Positions 1 through 9,272 of a stretch of 64,000 nucleotides of DNA are shown here, one piece after another. Position numbers and translations under genes: made by a program. The notes beneath the pieces were generated by a model. That model was not told the origin of the DNA. It ran no database searches and saw nothing but the letters and a program-made list of their open reading frames with translations. How positions within the stretch are numbered: the stretch's first letter is position 1; the number at the start of each line of letters is the position of its first letter. Source of the stretch: Tetragenococcus koreensis (lineage in GTDB: Bacteria; Bacillota; Bacilli; Lactobacillales; Enterococcaceae); the NCBI RefSeq assembly GCF_003795145.1, contig NZ_CP027786.1:1612001-1676000 (forward strand). The letters run 5' to 3'.

Positions 1-518
1 CTCATGACAGCAACAAACGACCAAACATTATAGCGTGGGATAATTGATACAAAAACAATAATGATTAACATCACTGGTAAAATCATGACAAAATCAACAA
101 CACGCATCAATACATTATCAATAATTCCGCCGTAATAACCTGAAAGCAGGCCTAATGCCACACCAATAATTGAGGTAATAATCGTAATTGAAAAACCGAT
201 CAAAATGGAATTACGCGCGCCTATGATCAATTGGCCTAAAACGTCACGCCCTCCTTCATCTGCACCAAGCAGATAGGTTGACCCTTCCATTGAAACGGTA
301 CCTGGAGGAGCGTACTTGTCTAAAATACTGACATGCATAATTTGATCTTGATTAATAAAAAATGTCCCAATAAACACAGAGAGCAGGGTAATAACCAAAA
401 TAATTAACGAAAAAATGGCAATTTTATCTTTAAGAAATTCCCGCGTAACCATTTTAAGGCCCATAGGCGGAGCACTTTCTTCTATTGGGAGCTGTTCTTG
501 TTCTCTTTCTTCAGCCAT
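1..518 (-). CDS. oppC: Oligopeptide ABC transporter permease OppC (partial, 3' end outside window)
   Basis: Inner-membrane permease subunit of the oligopeptide importer, partner of OppB. About 172 N-terminal residues are visible. The start (ATG at 516-518) follows an AAAGGAGGAGA ribosome-binding site. A charged, Glu-rich cytoplasmic N-terminus is followed by one membrane segment, an extracellular stretch containing LLGADEGGRDVL (typical of OppC/DppC) and the first helices of the BPD_transp_1 domain. It lies 14 nt after oppB, in the same operon. The C-terminal half, including the EAA loop, is beyond base 1, and oppA may follow there as in lactococcal oppDFBCA. Confidence 0.93.
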   Translation of the reverse strand, partial: MAEEREQEQLPIEESAPPMGLKMVTREFLKDKIAIFSLIILVITLLSVFIGTFFINQDQIMHVSILDKYAPPGTVSMEGSTYLLGADEGGRDVLGQLIIGARNSILIGFSITIITSIIGVALGLLSGYYGGIIDNVLMRVVDFVMILPVMLIIIVFVSIIPRYNVWSFVAVM

Positions 519-532
519 CTTTCTCCTCCTTT

Positions 533-1489
533 CTATTCAATTCGAATTCGCGGATCAACAATACTCATGACAATGTCTGAAATCAAGGTCCCAATCAAGG
601 TTGCCAGTCCTAAAATCAAGGTTAATGAAGTAATCACCGCATAATCGCGTTGAACGATACTATCAATAAACAGCTTTCCTACACCTGGATAGGAAAAAAT
701 TTGTTCTATAACGACCGAGCCGGCAATCAATTCCGTAATTTCATATCCTAATTGCGAAGCAACTGGTAAAAAGGCATTCCGAAAGATGTGGCGAGAAAAC
801 ACTTTATTCGTGGGTACCCCTTTGGAACGAGCCGTACGAACAAAATCCAACGATTTCGCATCAATGATTTCACTACGTAAGTACTGGATGGTTACTGACG
901 TGCCCAATAAGGCTTGCGTAATAGCTGGTAAAATCAAGTGATACACTCGATTCCAAAAGGCATCCATTCCGGATAACCCACCATCAATCGAGCCTCCAGT
1001 AGGAAACCAACCTAAGCGATAGCCAAAGGCAAAGAGCATGATTAGAGCAAAGATAAAAATCGGTACAGCAAAACTAAAGAAGTTATATACTACAACCGTT
1101 TTATCTAAGAAAGAATCTTGAAAACGCCCTGCTAATATTCCTAATGGAATAGCAATCAGATAAGTCAAAACAATAGTTAACGCAGAAAGATAGAGCGTAT
1201 TAGTAATCCGACCTGCTAAAAGATTGGCTACAGGCATTCTATAAAGGAAACTATCGCCAAAGTCCCCTTGTAATGCATTTCCAATCCAGCGGAAATATTG
1301 TTGATACCAAGGATCATTTAAGCCAGCTGCTTCCCGCATCCGTGCAATTTCTGCGGGATCTTGGTTAGGATTAATTAAGCCGGTAAATGGATCGCCAGGC
1401 ATAGCCTGGGCAATCAAGAAAATTAGAACACTTAAAATAATAACTTGCGGAATCATCAAAAGAATCCGGCGTAATATTGTCTTCCACAT
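533..1489 (-). CDS. oppB: Oligopeptide ABC transporter permease OppB
   Basis: Permease subunit forming the peptide channel with OppC. 318 aa with six predicted membrane segments. The EAA-type cytoplasmic loop (ARSKGVPTNKVFSRHIFRNA, about residues 220-240) docks the ATPases. The N-terminus, with IFLIAQAMPGDPF, is typical of the OppB/DppB family. Its ATG overlaps the oppF stop by one base (TAATG), indicating translational coupling. Length is normal for the family. Confidence 0.95.
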   Translation of the reverse strand: MWKTILRRILLMIPQVIILSVLIFLIAQAMPGDPFTGLINPNQDPAEIARMREAAGLNDPWYQQYFRWIGNALQGDFGDSFLYRMPVANLLAGRITNTLYLSALTIVLTYLIAIPLGILAGRFQDSFLDKTVVVYNFFSFAVPIFIFALIMLFAFGYRLGWFPTGGSIDGGLSGMDAFWNRVYHLILPAITQALLGTSVTIQYLRSEIIDAKSLDFVRTARSKGVPTNKVFSRHIFRNAFLPVASQLGYEITELIAGSVVIEQIFSYPGVGKLFIDSIVQRDYAVITSLTLILGLATLIGTLISDIVMSIVDPRIRIE

Positions 1490-2433
1490 TATTTAGCACC
1501 CCCATCTTTTTCTGCGACTTGATGTGTTGGGGTGATTTTTTGCAAATCGTAGACACGACCCGTTTCATCATAATAATCTTTTTGATGTGCCCGATATTCT
1601 CTTTCCACTTCCAGCCGCTGTTTTTTATGCTCATCGCGATGTCTGACATCGATTTTAGGGATCGCCGACAATAACCGTTTTGTATAAATATGGCGAGGAT
1701 CATTATAAATATCTTCTCTACTGCCAATTTCAACAAAACGACCTTTATGCATGATCGCAATATTATCGCACATATGCTTAACCACACCTAAATCATGTGA
1801 AATAAATAAATAGCTTAAGCCATACTCCTCTTGAATCCGTTTCATGAAATTTAACACTTGTGCTTGCACCGAAAGATCCAAAGCCGAAACTGGTTCGTCA
1901 GCTACGATCAACTTAGGGTTGGTTGCAACTGCCCGTGCTACGCCTAAACGTTGTCGCTGTCCTCCAGAAAATTCATGCGGATATTTATATAATGCATCTT
2001 CAGGCATACCTACAATATCGAGTAATTCTTTTACTCGCTTTTTCTCTTCTTGCACACTTAATTTTTCAAAGTTGCGTAGAGGTTCGGCAATAATATCTAA
2101 TACACGTTTTTTGGGATTCAAACTAGACATTGAATCTTGGAAAATCATTTGCACATCACGATTATAATTTATTTTTCTACGAATCGAAGGGTTTGTGATA
2201 TCTTGATCCTCATAATAAATCGCACCATCGGTTACTTTTTCTAAGCCTACAATCGCTTTACCGGTAGTTGACTTGCCAGAACCAGACTCGCCTACAAGCC
2301 CATATGTTTTCCCTTTTTCTATCATAAAATCAACACCATCCACCGCATAGACATGATCGGTAACACGGTTAAAAAAACCGCTGCGAATAGGATAGTGAAT
2401 TTTCAGATTTTTTATCGTAAGTATTTCTGACAT
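1489..2433 (-). CDS. oppF: Oligopeptide ABC transporter ATP-binding protein OppF
   Basis: Cytoplasmic ATPase that, paired with OppD, powers oligopeptide uptake. 314 aa. Walker A is GESGSGKST near residue 52, the signature motif is HEFSGGQRQR, and Walker B is KLIVADEPVSALD. The C-terminal part matches the oligo_HPY extension (YTKRLLSAIP). The gene starts one base after the oppD stop and overlaps oppB by one base, so D-F-B are tightly coupled. Confidence 0.95.
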   Translation of the reverse strand: MSEILTIKNLKIHYPIRSGFFNRVTDHVYAVDGVDFMIEKGKTYGLVGESGSGKSTTGKAIVGLEKVTDGAIYYEDQDITNPSIRRKINYNRDVQMIFQDSMSSLNPKKRVLDIIAEPLRNFEKLSVQEEKKRVKELLDIVGMPEDALYKYPHEFSGGQRQRLGVARAVATNPKLIVADEPVSALDLSVQAQVLNFMKRIQEEYGLSYLFISHDLGVVKHMCDNIAIMHKGRFVEIGSREDIYNDPRHIYTKRLLSAIPKIDVRHRDEHKKQRLEVEREYRAHQKDYYDETGRVYDLQKITPTHQVAEKDGGAK

Positions 2434-3441
2434 TTACACATCTCCTTGTTCGTCTCTAAAATGAAAATATTTATAACAGCTACAACGAACAAAATGATCA
2501 GGCGCTACCTCATGTAGCGTAGGATGCTCTTCGTGTGCCTCCTCCGGTATCCAAGGAATCCGAGGAGCAAAACGACAACCTGTCCGTTTCATATTTTTTA
2601 AAGAAGGAACCACTCCTTCAATAACATGTAGTTCATTGTCTTGATCGTCTTCTTGTGGAATGGAATCCAGTAAAGAGCGGGTATAAGGATGCTTAGGGTT
2701 TTCAAACAGCTCAGCCGCTTCGGCATACTCCACAAATTCGCCGCCATACATCACAGCTACACGATCAGCCATTTCAGCTACAACGCCTAAGTCATGGGTA
2801 ATTAAAATAATACCTGAACCAGTTTCTTCTTGTAAGCTCTTTAATAAGTCCAATATTTGTGCTTGAATGGTTACATCTAAAGCTGTCGTAGGTTCGTCAG
2901 CAATGATAATCGGTGGTTTACAAGCAATAGCAATTGCGATAATTACTCGTTGACGCATCCCACCTGATAACTCGTGGGGGTATTGACGTCCTACACGGGC
3001 AGGCTTGGGGATGCCTACTTGTTCCAATAATTCTAAAGCACGGGCTTGTTTTTGTTCATCGGTTAATTTTGTGTGATAAGACAAATTTTCTTTGATTTGA
3101 TCTTCGACACGCATCAAGGGATTTAATGCTGATAAAGGATCTTGGAAAATCATCCCAATATCGTTTCCCCGGATTTTATTATAAAGCGACTCATTTAAGT
3201 TCGCTAAATTTAAGTCATTGTATAAAATTTCGCCAGTGATCGATGTATTTAATGGATCATGAAGTCCCATAATCGTTGTGGCTAATGTGCTTTTCCCACA
3301 GCCAGATTCACCAACAATGGCTAAAATTTCATTACTTTTCAATGAAAAAGATACATCATCTACAGCATCATAAAAATTATCTTTAATACGAAAAGCCGTG
3401 TGCAGATTTTGAACTTCTAATAGTTGTTCCTCATTGGACAA
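2434..3441 (-). CDS. oppD: Oligopeptide ABC transporter ATP-binding protein OppD
   Basis: First gene of the opp operon, 335 aa, the second ATPase of the importer. Walker A is GESGCGKST, the signature is HELSGGMRQR, and Walker B is PPIIIADEPTTALD. A C-terminal cysteine cluster (GCRFAPR ... RCSCYKYF) is typical of OppD/DppD, some of which carry a 4Fe-4S site. I chose a TTG start at 3441 because an AAGGGGG site lies 8 nt upstream. The promoter is at 3530-3558. Confidence 0.94.
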   Translation of the reverse strand: MSNEEQLLEVQNLHTAFRIKDNFYDAVDDVSFSLKSNEILAIVGESGCGKSTLATTIMGLHDPLNTSITGEILYNDLNLANLNESLYNKIRGNDIGMIFQDPLSALNPLMRVEDQIKENLSYHTKLTDEQKQARALELLEQVGIPKPARVGRQYPHELSGGMRQRVIIAIAIACKPPIIIADEPTTALDVTIQAQILDLLKSLQEETGSGIILITHDLGVVAEMADRVAVMYGGEFVEYAEAAELFENPKHPYTRSLLDSIPQEDDQDNELHVIEGVVPSLKNMKRTGCRFAPRIPWIPEEAHEEHPTLHEVAPDHFVRCSCYKYFHFRDEQGDV

Positions 3442-3529
3442 ATATTATTCCCCCTTAAGTTAAAAAACAAAGCATCTATAAAAATCCGAATTTTCTTTCA
3501 TTTCTTATTCTTTTTTAATATTTCTAATA

Positions 3530-3558
3530 ATTATATAGAATGACTTGCGTTTTTTCAA
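3530..3558 (-). promoter_or_regulatory. Promoter of the opp operon
   Basis: On the minus strand TTGAAA (3553-3558) and TATAAT (3530-3535) are separated by exactly 17 bp, a near-consensus SigA promoter. It lies about 90 bp upstream of the oppD TTG. No CodY or other operator was assigned. Confidence 0.8.
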
Positions 3559-3559
3559 G

Positions 3560-3810
3560 GGGTTCATGCTCCTTTTTTTAATTTCCTACTTAAAAGCCGG
3601 GTAAAAGAGAATGAGAATATGAACAAAGGAAACTAGCGTAATTAAACACAGTTAGGAATATGTTAAATATATTGGAAAGAATAGAATAATAAATCAGATA
3701 AGATTTAGGTCATCGAATAGACGAGAACAAGGACTGAAAAAGCAGTGGGCTGTTGTAGAAATATTGCAGTGACATTTTAAAATAGCCTATTATCTTTAGT
3801 TTATTCCTAT
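3560..3810. other. Intergenic stretch between opp promoter and acpP terminator
   Basis: No convincing coding capacity. The only recognisable element is GAAAAAGCAGTGGGCTGTT at 3736-3754. It closely matches a motif repeated in the glnA/truA intergenic region (25842-26095). Confidence 0.5.
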
Positions 3811-3842
3811 AAAAAAATCGACCCTGATAGAAAGGGTCGATT
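3811..3842 (-). terminator. Rho-independent terminator after acpP
   Basis: Perfect 9-bp stem AATCGACCC / GGGTCGATT (3816-3824 with 3834-3842). On the minus strand it is followed by a run of T residues. It ends the recG-plsX-acpP transcript directly after the acpP stop. Confidence 0.9.
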
Positions 3843-3852
3843 GCTTATCTTA

Positions 3853-4095
3853 TTAATTTAAATGAGAATCAATATAGTCAACTGCCGCACCAACTGTTTG
3901 GATTTTTTCAGCATCTTCATCGGAAATTTCTGTACCAAAAGCTTCTTCTAATTCTAACACAAATTCCATAACACTAATCGAATCAGCATTTAAATCATCT
4001 TTAATGCTCATTGATTCTTTTACTTGATCGGCCGCTACTTCAAAGTGATTGGCGATCACTTCAGCTACCTTATTAAATATTTCTTCACGCGTCAA
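3853..4095 (-). CDS. acpP: Acyl carrier protein
   Basis: 80-aa acidic acyl carrier protein that holds growing or donor acyl chains on a phosphopantetheine arm. The attachment serine is Ser39 in the NADSISVMEF motif (canonical DSL is DSI here). The gene lies downstream of plsX in the same orientation with a 120-nt gap. The pairing with plsX and the nearby fakA suggests service to phospholipid acylation. A second ACP for the fab cluster may exist elsewhere (inference). Confidence 0.95.
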   Translation of the reverse strand: MTREEIFNKVAEVIANHFEVAADQVKESMSIKDDLNADSISVMEFVLELEEAFGTEISDEDAEKIQTVGAAVDYIDSHLN

Positions 4096-4215
4096 ATGTA
4101 TTCACCTCCACGCCTTTAGCATAGCAAGAAATAGCTACCCAATATTTTACGATTTTTTACTTACTTTGTCTAGGCTTTTTTTCATTTTTGTAACAAAGGT
4201 TGCATTTTTATTACA

Positions 4216-5220
4216 TTATTTTGCCTCTTCGTTCGTTTCAAATTGTTTGATTAACTTGCTTACTACCTCTGTTTCAAGCATAGTATGGATCTGCTTAATC
4301 GTGGCCGCTACTGCATCTGGTTTAGTGGCTCCATGCGTTTTAACGACAGGAGATTTCACGCCAAATAAAACCGCGCCGCCATATTCAGAGTAGTCCATTT
4401 CATTTTTCAAATCACTGAGAGCATTTTTCAGTAATAGTGCACCCAATTTCCCCTTCATTCCCTCATCGAGGATCGATTTTTTCAATAGTTTTGTGATATT
4501 TAGTGCGGTTCCTTCGATTGATTTTAAGACAGCATTCCCTGTAAAACCATCAGTCACAACAACATCTGCCACTCCATTTAAAATATCCCGAGATTCAATA
4601 TTACCTACAAAGTTAATGCTAGATTCATTTGACAAAAGTTCGAAGGCTTTTTTCGTCACTTCACTGCCTTTTGATTCCTCAGTCCCATTATTTAATAAGC
4701 CTACTCGCGGGTTTTCTACTTTTCGAACATTTGCTGCATAAAAAGAGCCTAAAACTCCGTATTTTAGTAAATGCTCTGCTTTATTTTCAGCGTTCGCGCC
4801 TAAGTCAAGCATGTCAAATCCTCTATTTTCTCCAATGATAGGCAATGTTGACATTAAGCCAGGACGTTCGATCCCTTTGATACGGCCAACAATAAATAAG
4901 CCGGCAGCTAAAAGCGCCCCTGTGTTGCCCGCTGAAAAGCAGGCATCCGCTTCACCTTTTTTAACTGCTTGTGCCGCTAAAACCATTGAAGCTTGTTTTT
5001 TACGTCGAATAGCTCGTACTGGTTCATCTTCACTCGTTACTTTTTCATCTGTATGGATAATTGTAATGTTTTTTTCATCAGTTACATATTTTTTAATTTC
5101 TGCTTCTTTTCCGTATAACTGAAATTCGATCTCCGGAAAATCTTTTTTCGCCAACATTACACCCGAAACAATCGCTTCTGGTGCATTGTCGCCGCCCATG
5201 GCATCTACTGCAATTTTCAC
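4216..5220 (-). CDS. plsX: Phosphate acyltransferase PlsX
   Basis: Peripheral membrane enzyme that interconverts acyl-ACP and acyl-phosphate, the donor used by PlsY. 334 aa, normal length. The N-terminal [15 protein letters not shown] signature and the central [10 protein letters not shown] and LGANAE motifs are diagnostic. It lies 54 nt after recG, as in many Firmicutes (recG-plsX). No FapR gene separates them. Confidence 0.97.
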   Translation of the reverse strand: MKIAVDAMGGDNAPEAIVSGVMLAKKDFPEIEFQLYGKEAEIKKYVTDEKNITIIHTDEKVTSEDEPVRAIRRKKQASMVLAAQAVKKGEADACFSAGNTGALLAAGLFIVGRIKGIERPGLMSTLPIIGENRGFDMLDLGANAENKAEHLLKYGVLGSFYAANVRKVENPRVGLLNNGTEESKGSEVTKKAFELLSNESSINFVGNIESRDILNGVADVVVTDGFTGNAVLKSIEGTALNITKLLKKSILDEGMKGKLGALLLKNALSDLKNEMDYSEYGGAVLFGVKSPVVKTHGATKPDAVAATIKQIHTMLETEVVSKLIKQFETNEEAK

Positions 5221-5274
5221 TTTATTCGCTCACCTTTCCTTAAAAACTCACCTTTTTTAGTATAGCATAAACGC

Positions 5275-7305
5275 TCAATCAAAAAACTGGTTTTCTTTAT
5301 CTGTTTCTTTTAAATAAGAAAACAGCCCCGCATATTCAGGTAACAACTGCCAATCTTTTTTTTGCCATAAATTTTGCGCTTCATCTTTAGCTACTTCTAA
5401 AACATTGGCATCAGCTACAATATCAGCCGCTACAAATTCTGGCAAGCCTGATTGTTTAAAACCAAATACTTCGCCCGGACCGCGCAATTCCAAATCCTTT
5501 TGACTGACAATAAAGCCATTATTTGTTTCGGTCATAATCTTCATTCGCTCTTTGCCTAGCTCATTTTTAGGATTTGCTACTAAAATGCAGTAAGAAGCTT
5601 CTTGTCCTCTGCCAACTCGTCCCCGTAATTGATGCAACTGTGCCAGACCGAAGCGATCAGCATCCATAATAAGCAGCGTTGTTGCATTAGGTACATCAAC
5701 CCCTACTTCAATCACGGTAGTTGAAACCAGCACTTGGATTTCATTTTCTTTAAAGCCTTCCATAATCGCTTCTTTTTCTTCGCTTTTCATCTTACCATGG
5801 AGCAAGCCTACAACAAATTCCGGGGCAAAATAATTTTTTAATTCTTCATACAATTCTACAGCATTTTGGACATCTAGCGTTTCGGATTCTTCGATCAATG
5901 GACAAATCACATACATCTGTCGCCCATTTTGCAATTCCAATTGCGCATTTTTTAAAGCATCAGAAAGCTGACCACGCTTGATCCAGCGTGTTTCAACCGG
6001 AATTCTACCAGCGGGCATTTCATCAATGATCGAAACATCCATTTCGCCATAGGCAGTAATAGCCAAAGTACGCGGAATCGGCGTTGCTGTCATAAATAAC
6101 ACATCGGGTTGGAACCCTTTTTCCCGTAGTCCACGCCGCTGGTTCACGCCAAAACGATGTTGTTCATCAGTAATAACTAAGCCCAGATTGGAGAAATCAA
6201 CGCCCTCTTGTATCAAAGAATGCGTTCCAACCACTACATCAATTTCTCCTTGTTGCAATTGCTCAATAATTTGCTGACGCTCTTTAGATTTGGTTGAACT
6301 AGTTAAAAGAGCGGTATGTACTTCCAAAGGATCAAATAGTTGCTGCAAACTTCCTAAATGCTGCTGGGCTAAAATTTCGGTTGGCACCATTAAAGCGCCT
6401 TGAAAACCCGCTGTTACAGCCGCGTATAAAGCAATAGCCGCAACTACTGTTTTCCCGCTACCCACATCGCCTTGTAATAAACGCTGCATGTGTTTCGGTT
6501 GCAAAAAATCACGACAAATTTCATTGGTTACACGTTTTTGCGCACCGGTCAGCTTAAAAGGAAGCTTTTGCGTAAATTCTTTGACACGCTCTACGTCATA
6601 GGAAATTACAATCCCATGTTTCTCTGATTTTTCTTCTTTTTTTAATCCTTGGATTTTCATTTGAAATAAGAAAAATTCTTCAAACACTACCCGTCGTTTC
6701 GCTTGATGATGTTGGTCGGGATCTTGTGGAAAGTGCATCGCATACATCGCATCTTTTCTACCCATTAAGCGATATTTTTCCATTAGGGATAAAGGCAAAT
6801 TTTCTTCAATCTGATCCCCAAAACGAGCAAATGCTTTTCTAATCAAATCAACCAACGTTTGCTGTCGCACCGCTTTACTCACATGATAAATGGGTGCAAA
6901 GTCACCTTCTTGCTTGGCGCCTAGTATCTTCATCCCCGTTAAGGCTTTGCGCTTAGCATCCCATTTGCCATAGATAGCAATATCTTCAGAAACCACAACT
7001 TTATCTTTTAAATAAGGTTGATTAAAAAAAGAGACACTAAAAACATCGCGATCTTGCATCATGCGAAATTGCAAACGGGACTTCTTATAACCAAAGCGAT
7101 TAACAACTGGTGGTGAGACCACGATTCCTTTAATCGTTACTTTTTCTTGATCATTAATTTCTGCTAAGTTTCTTTCTTTAATATCATCGTAACGAAATGG
7201 ATAGTAGCTCAACAAGTTCTCGATCGTCACAATTCCCAAATCAGCCAACGCTTGTGCACGCTTTTCTCCCACTCCAGCAAGTTTTGTAATTGATTCTTGT
7301 AGCAT
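5275..7305 (-). CDS. recG: ATP-dependent DNA helicase RecG
   Basis: Branch-migrating helicase that remodels stalled forks and Holliday junctions. Wedge/OB domain at roughly 60-150, then helicase motifs GDVGSGKT (Walker A, about residue 290), DEQH (a DEAH-box variant), TATPIPRT and QLRGRVGRG. 676 aa from the chosen ATG at 7305 (MLQESITKLAGVG), preceded by GGTGA. The open frame extends 17 codons upstream to an ATG at 7356, but those codons lie in domains VI and 3' end of the group II intron. That start is therefore an artefact of the insertion. Confidence 0.95.
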   Translation of the reverse strand: MLQESITKLAGVGEKRAQALADLGIVTIENLLSYYPFRYDDIKERNLAEINDQEKVTIKGIVVSPPVVNRFGYKKSRLQFRMMQDRDVFSVSFFNQPYLKDKVVVSEDIAIYGKWDAKRKALTGMKILGAKQEGDFAPIYHVSKAVRQQTLVDLIRKAFARFGDQIEENLPLSLMEKYRLMGRKDAMYAMHFPQDPDQHHQAKRRVVFEEFFLFQMKIQGLKKEEKSEKHGIVISYDVERVKEFTQKLPFKLTGAQKRVTNEICRDFLQPKHMQRLLQGDVGSGKTVVAAIALYAAVTAGFQGALMVPTEILAQQHLGSLQQLFDPLEVHTALLTSSTKSKERQQIIEQLQQGEIDVVVGTHSLIQEGVDFSNLGLVITDEQHRFGVNQRRGLREKGFQPDVLFMTATPIPRTLAITAYGEMDVSIIDEMPAGRIPVETRWIKRGQLSDALKNAQLELQNGRQMYVICPLIEESETLDVQNAVELYEELKNYFAPEFVVGLLHGKMKSEEKEAIMEGFKENEIQVLVSTTVIEVGVDVPNATTLLIMDADRFGLAQLHQLRGRVGRGQEASYCILVANPKNELGKERMKIMTETNNGFIVSQKDLELRGPGEVFGFKQSGLPEFVAADIVADANVLEVAKDEAQNLWQKKDWQLLPEYAGLFSYLKETDKENQFFD

Positions 7306-7334
7306 TTTTTCACCAACTTTCAAATCGAGTAGGA

Positions 7335-7401
7335 GATGAATGATTATTTCATTCATCGTCCTCTCACACCACCGTACGTACGGTTCCGTATACGGCGGTT
7401 C
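7335..7401 (-). ncRNA. Group II intron domains V and VI
   Basis: Catalytic domain V spans about 7368-7401. It contains the CGC-type triad context GAACCGCC and paired GTACGTACGG segments. Domain VI is the hairpin GATGAATGA / TCATTCATC (7335-7343 with 7349-7357, loop 7344-7348). The ribozyme core looks intact by eye, so splicing could persist if maturase is supplied in trans. Confidence 0.85.
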
Positions 7402-7413
7402 AATAATTTAAGC

Positions 7414-8684
7414 TTATTTCTCAAGGATTTCATTGAAATCCTTGAGTTTCCATTGTTTGAATTTTTCTTTCGTAAAGATTCGGTGGAGTAGTTTAGACTC
7501 GGAAATACGCCAATACGATTTTCGACTATTTGCATAAGTCATGGCTTCTCTGTGAGAAGCCCCTCTTGCTTTCAGTTGTCGATATTTTGTTGACACTTTC
7601 TTCCATCTTTTCCAAATAAGGGCGCGCAATCTTCTACGTAAGTGGGTCATTTGTTTCGCTAAGAAAGCCTTTAGTTCCCCTTTCTTATAATAGTTAATCC
7701 AACCTTGCGTATATTGATTGATCGATGAGATAATTTCGTCTAGGCTTCCCGATCTTTTCCGATTGGTCAGTTTCTTTAACTGTCTCTTGAACTTTTGTTT
7801 GGCCGACGCTGTGGGCCGGCTCTTTACTTTCCCTTATCTTTCCTCAGACGGAATCCGAGGTATTCCAATTGATGCGCCTTTACAATTTGGCTCTTCTCTT
7901 GGTTTACCGTGAGTCGTAACTTTCCTTCCAGGAACTGGGTGACACTTTCTTGAACCCTTTGGGCGGCTCGTTCACTTTGTACTAGCACGATAAAATCGTC
8001 GGCGTAGCGGATAAAACGATGCCCTCTCTTTTCGAGTTCCTTATCTAGTTGGTCAAGATAGACGTTGGCTAAAAGTGGAGATAAGGGGCTGCCCTGTTGG
8101 GCTCCTTGAGGTGTAGAACGGATAATTTCCCCGTCTAGTACGCCCGCATTGAGAAAATTCCAGATTAATTGAAGGATTTCTTTATCAGCGATATACCATT
8201 GCATACGATGCATTAGTTTCTGATGATTGATGGTGTCGAAATAACTTTTTAAGTCACAATCCACGACCACATTGTAGCCTTCTTCATAATATTTTCCTGC
8301 TTGATCGATTGCCTGTTGGCAATTCTTTCCAGGTCTAAATCCATAACTGTTTTTAGAAAAGGTCGGGTCGATCAAAGGGGTAATGACTTGTAAAATCATC
8401 TGTTGTACCACGCGGTCTCGTACGACAGGAATACTCAACTTTCGTTTCTTGCCGTCTTTCTTATCAATCTCTACCCGTTTGGTGGGCTGAGGACGATAAG
8501 TCCCTTCTTTCAGTTTTTGAACAAAAGGTTGTCGGTATTTGTTTAGATGTTCCTTGATTTCAAATACGGTCATCTCATCGATGCCTGGTGCTCCTTTGTT
8601 CTTCTTTACTTTCTCGATGGCTCGATCAATATTCATCGAACTTACGAGTTCGTCCATTAATGGATAGCCACTTTGGTTCTTCAT
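7414..8684 (-). pseudogene. ltrA: Group II intron reverse transcriptase/maturase, frameshifted
   Basis: Intron-encoded protein. The first 286 residues (from 8684) hold the RT fingers and palm: SYGFRPGKNC, GSPLSPLLANVYLDQLD and the catalytic YADD box. The frame then hits a stop at 7824. The thumb/maturase part (GWINYYKKGEL and the basic C-terminus) continues in another frame to 7414. Adding one G to the GGG at 7831-7833 (minus strand) restores a single frame of about 423 codons, the usual class C length without an endonuclease domain. It is probably inactive unless the base is a sequencing error. Confidence 0.88.
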
Positions 8685-9201
8685 TTGATTGTCGTGCTCC
8701 CTTACGCGCTCCTCATTTCCTCTTTTGCTTCCAGCTTATCCCTCCATGAGTGAGCTACCTCTCGGTCTTTACCACGGTATTGGCTGCGGTCCTGGTGAGC
8801 ACATCCACCTCCTTGTTTACTTCAAAGTTATTATTGTTCAGTCCTTCGTATCGTAAGATACTACTATGACCTCGGCTGACTTCTATCGATTCGTTGTTAC
8901 TACGATTGATTGCATTCGCTCGATAGACCTCCTCGGGTAAGGCGCGATCACCTTCCACTCATCTCACTGCTTCATTTACTGGATAGGATTCGGGCAGTAT
9001 CGGACTTTGCTTTGTTTTGCAAGCTCATCCGTCCCAATCCAGCCTTCTTATGAAGTTCCTGTTCGTCAGTGCGAGTGTTTGCCTCCAGCTTCCTTCAGAT
9101 TCCACCTCGCGATGGACACCCTTGCTTTTGGCTAACAGTTCCTACTGCCAAGCCTGTAGTGGACTTTCACCACCAAGTTATCGCCCATGCCGAGCGCACA
9201 A

Positions 9202-9236
9202 AAAGCTTGGTACAAACCATAGTTTGACCAAGCTTT
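9202..9236 (-). terminator. fakA terminator, target hairpin of the intron
   Basis: Stem AAAGCTTGGT / ACCAAGCTTT (9202-9211 with 9227-9236) is extended inward by CAAAC / GTTTG after a one-base bulge, with a CATA loop. On the minus strand it is followed by T residues and then immediately by the intron GTGCG end. It lies 37 nt after the fakA stop. Confidence 0.88.
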
Positions 9237-9272
9237 CTAACTTTTCAACGTGTTTTGCAAAAAGAACTTTTT

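Larger units (their letters stand above)
7324..9199 (-). mobile_element. Group IIC (bacterial class C) intron, about 1.88 kb
   Basis: Retroelement intron. The 5' end on the minus strand reads GTGCGCTCGGCATGGG at 9199 downward, matching the GUGYG intron start. Domain V (7368-7401, GAACCGCC ... GGTGGTGTGAG) strongly resembles the Oceanobacillus IIC intron. Domain VI is a 9-bp hairpin at 7335-7357, and the 3' end is placed near 7324 (CTACTCGAT). It lies two T residues after a terminator hairpin, the hallmark insertion site of class C introns. The maturase ORF sits in domain IV and is frameshifted. The exact 3' boundary is inferred. Confidence 0.9.

Noticed and set aside
1477-1674. Several ORFs antisense to oppF, oppB, plsX and fakA
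   Set aside because: They shadow well-supported genes in other frames and lack start signals.
3600-3760. Possible small gene between opp and acpP
   Set aside because: All frames are broken by stops and no ribosome-binding site is present; only a copy of the 25.8 kb repeat motif is recognisable.
8755-8958. 67-codon ORF on the minus strand upstream of the intron maturase
   Set aside because: It lies in the structured domain I-III RNA of the group II intron; the open frame reflects conserved ribozyme sequence, not a protein.
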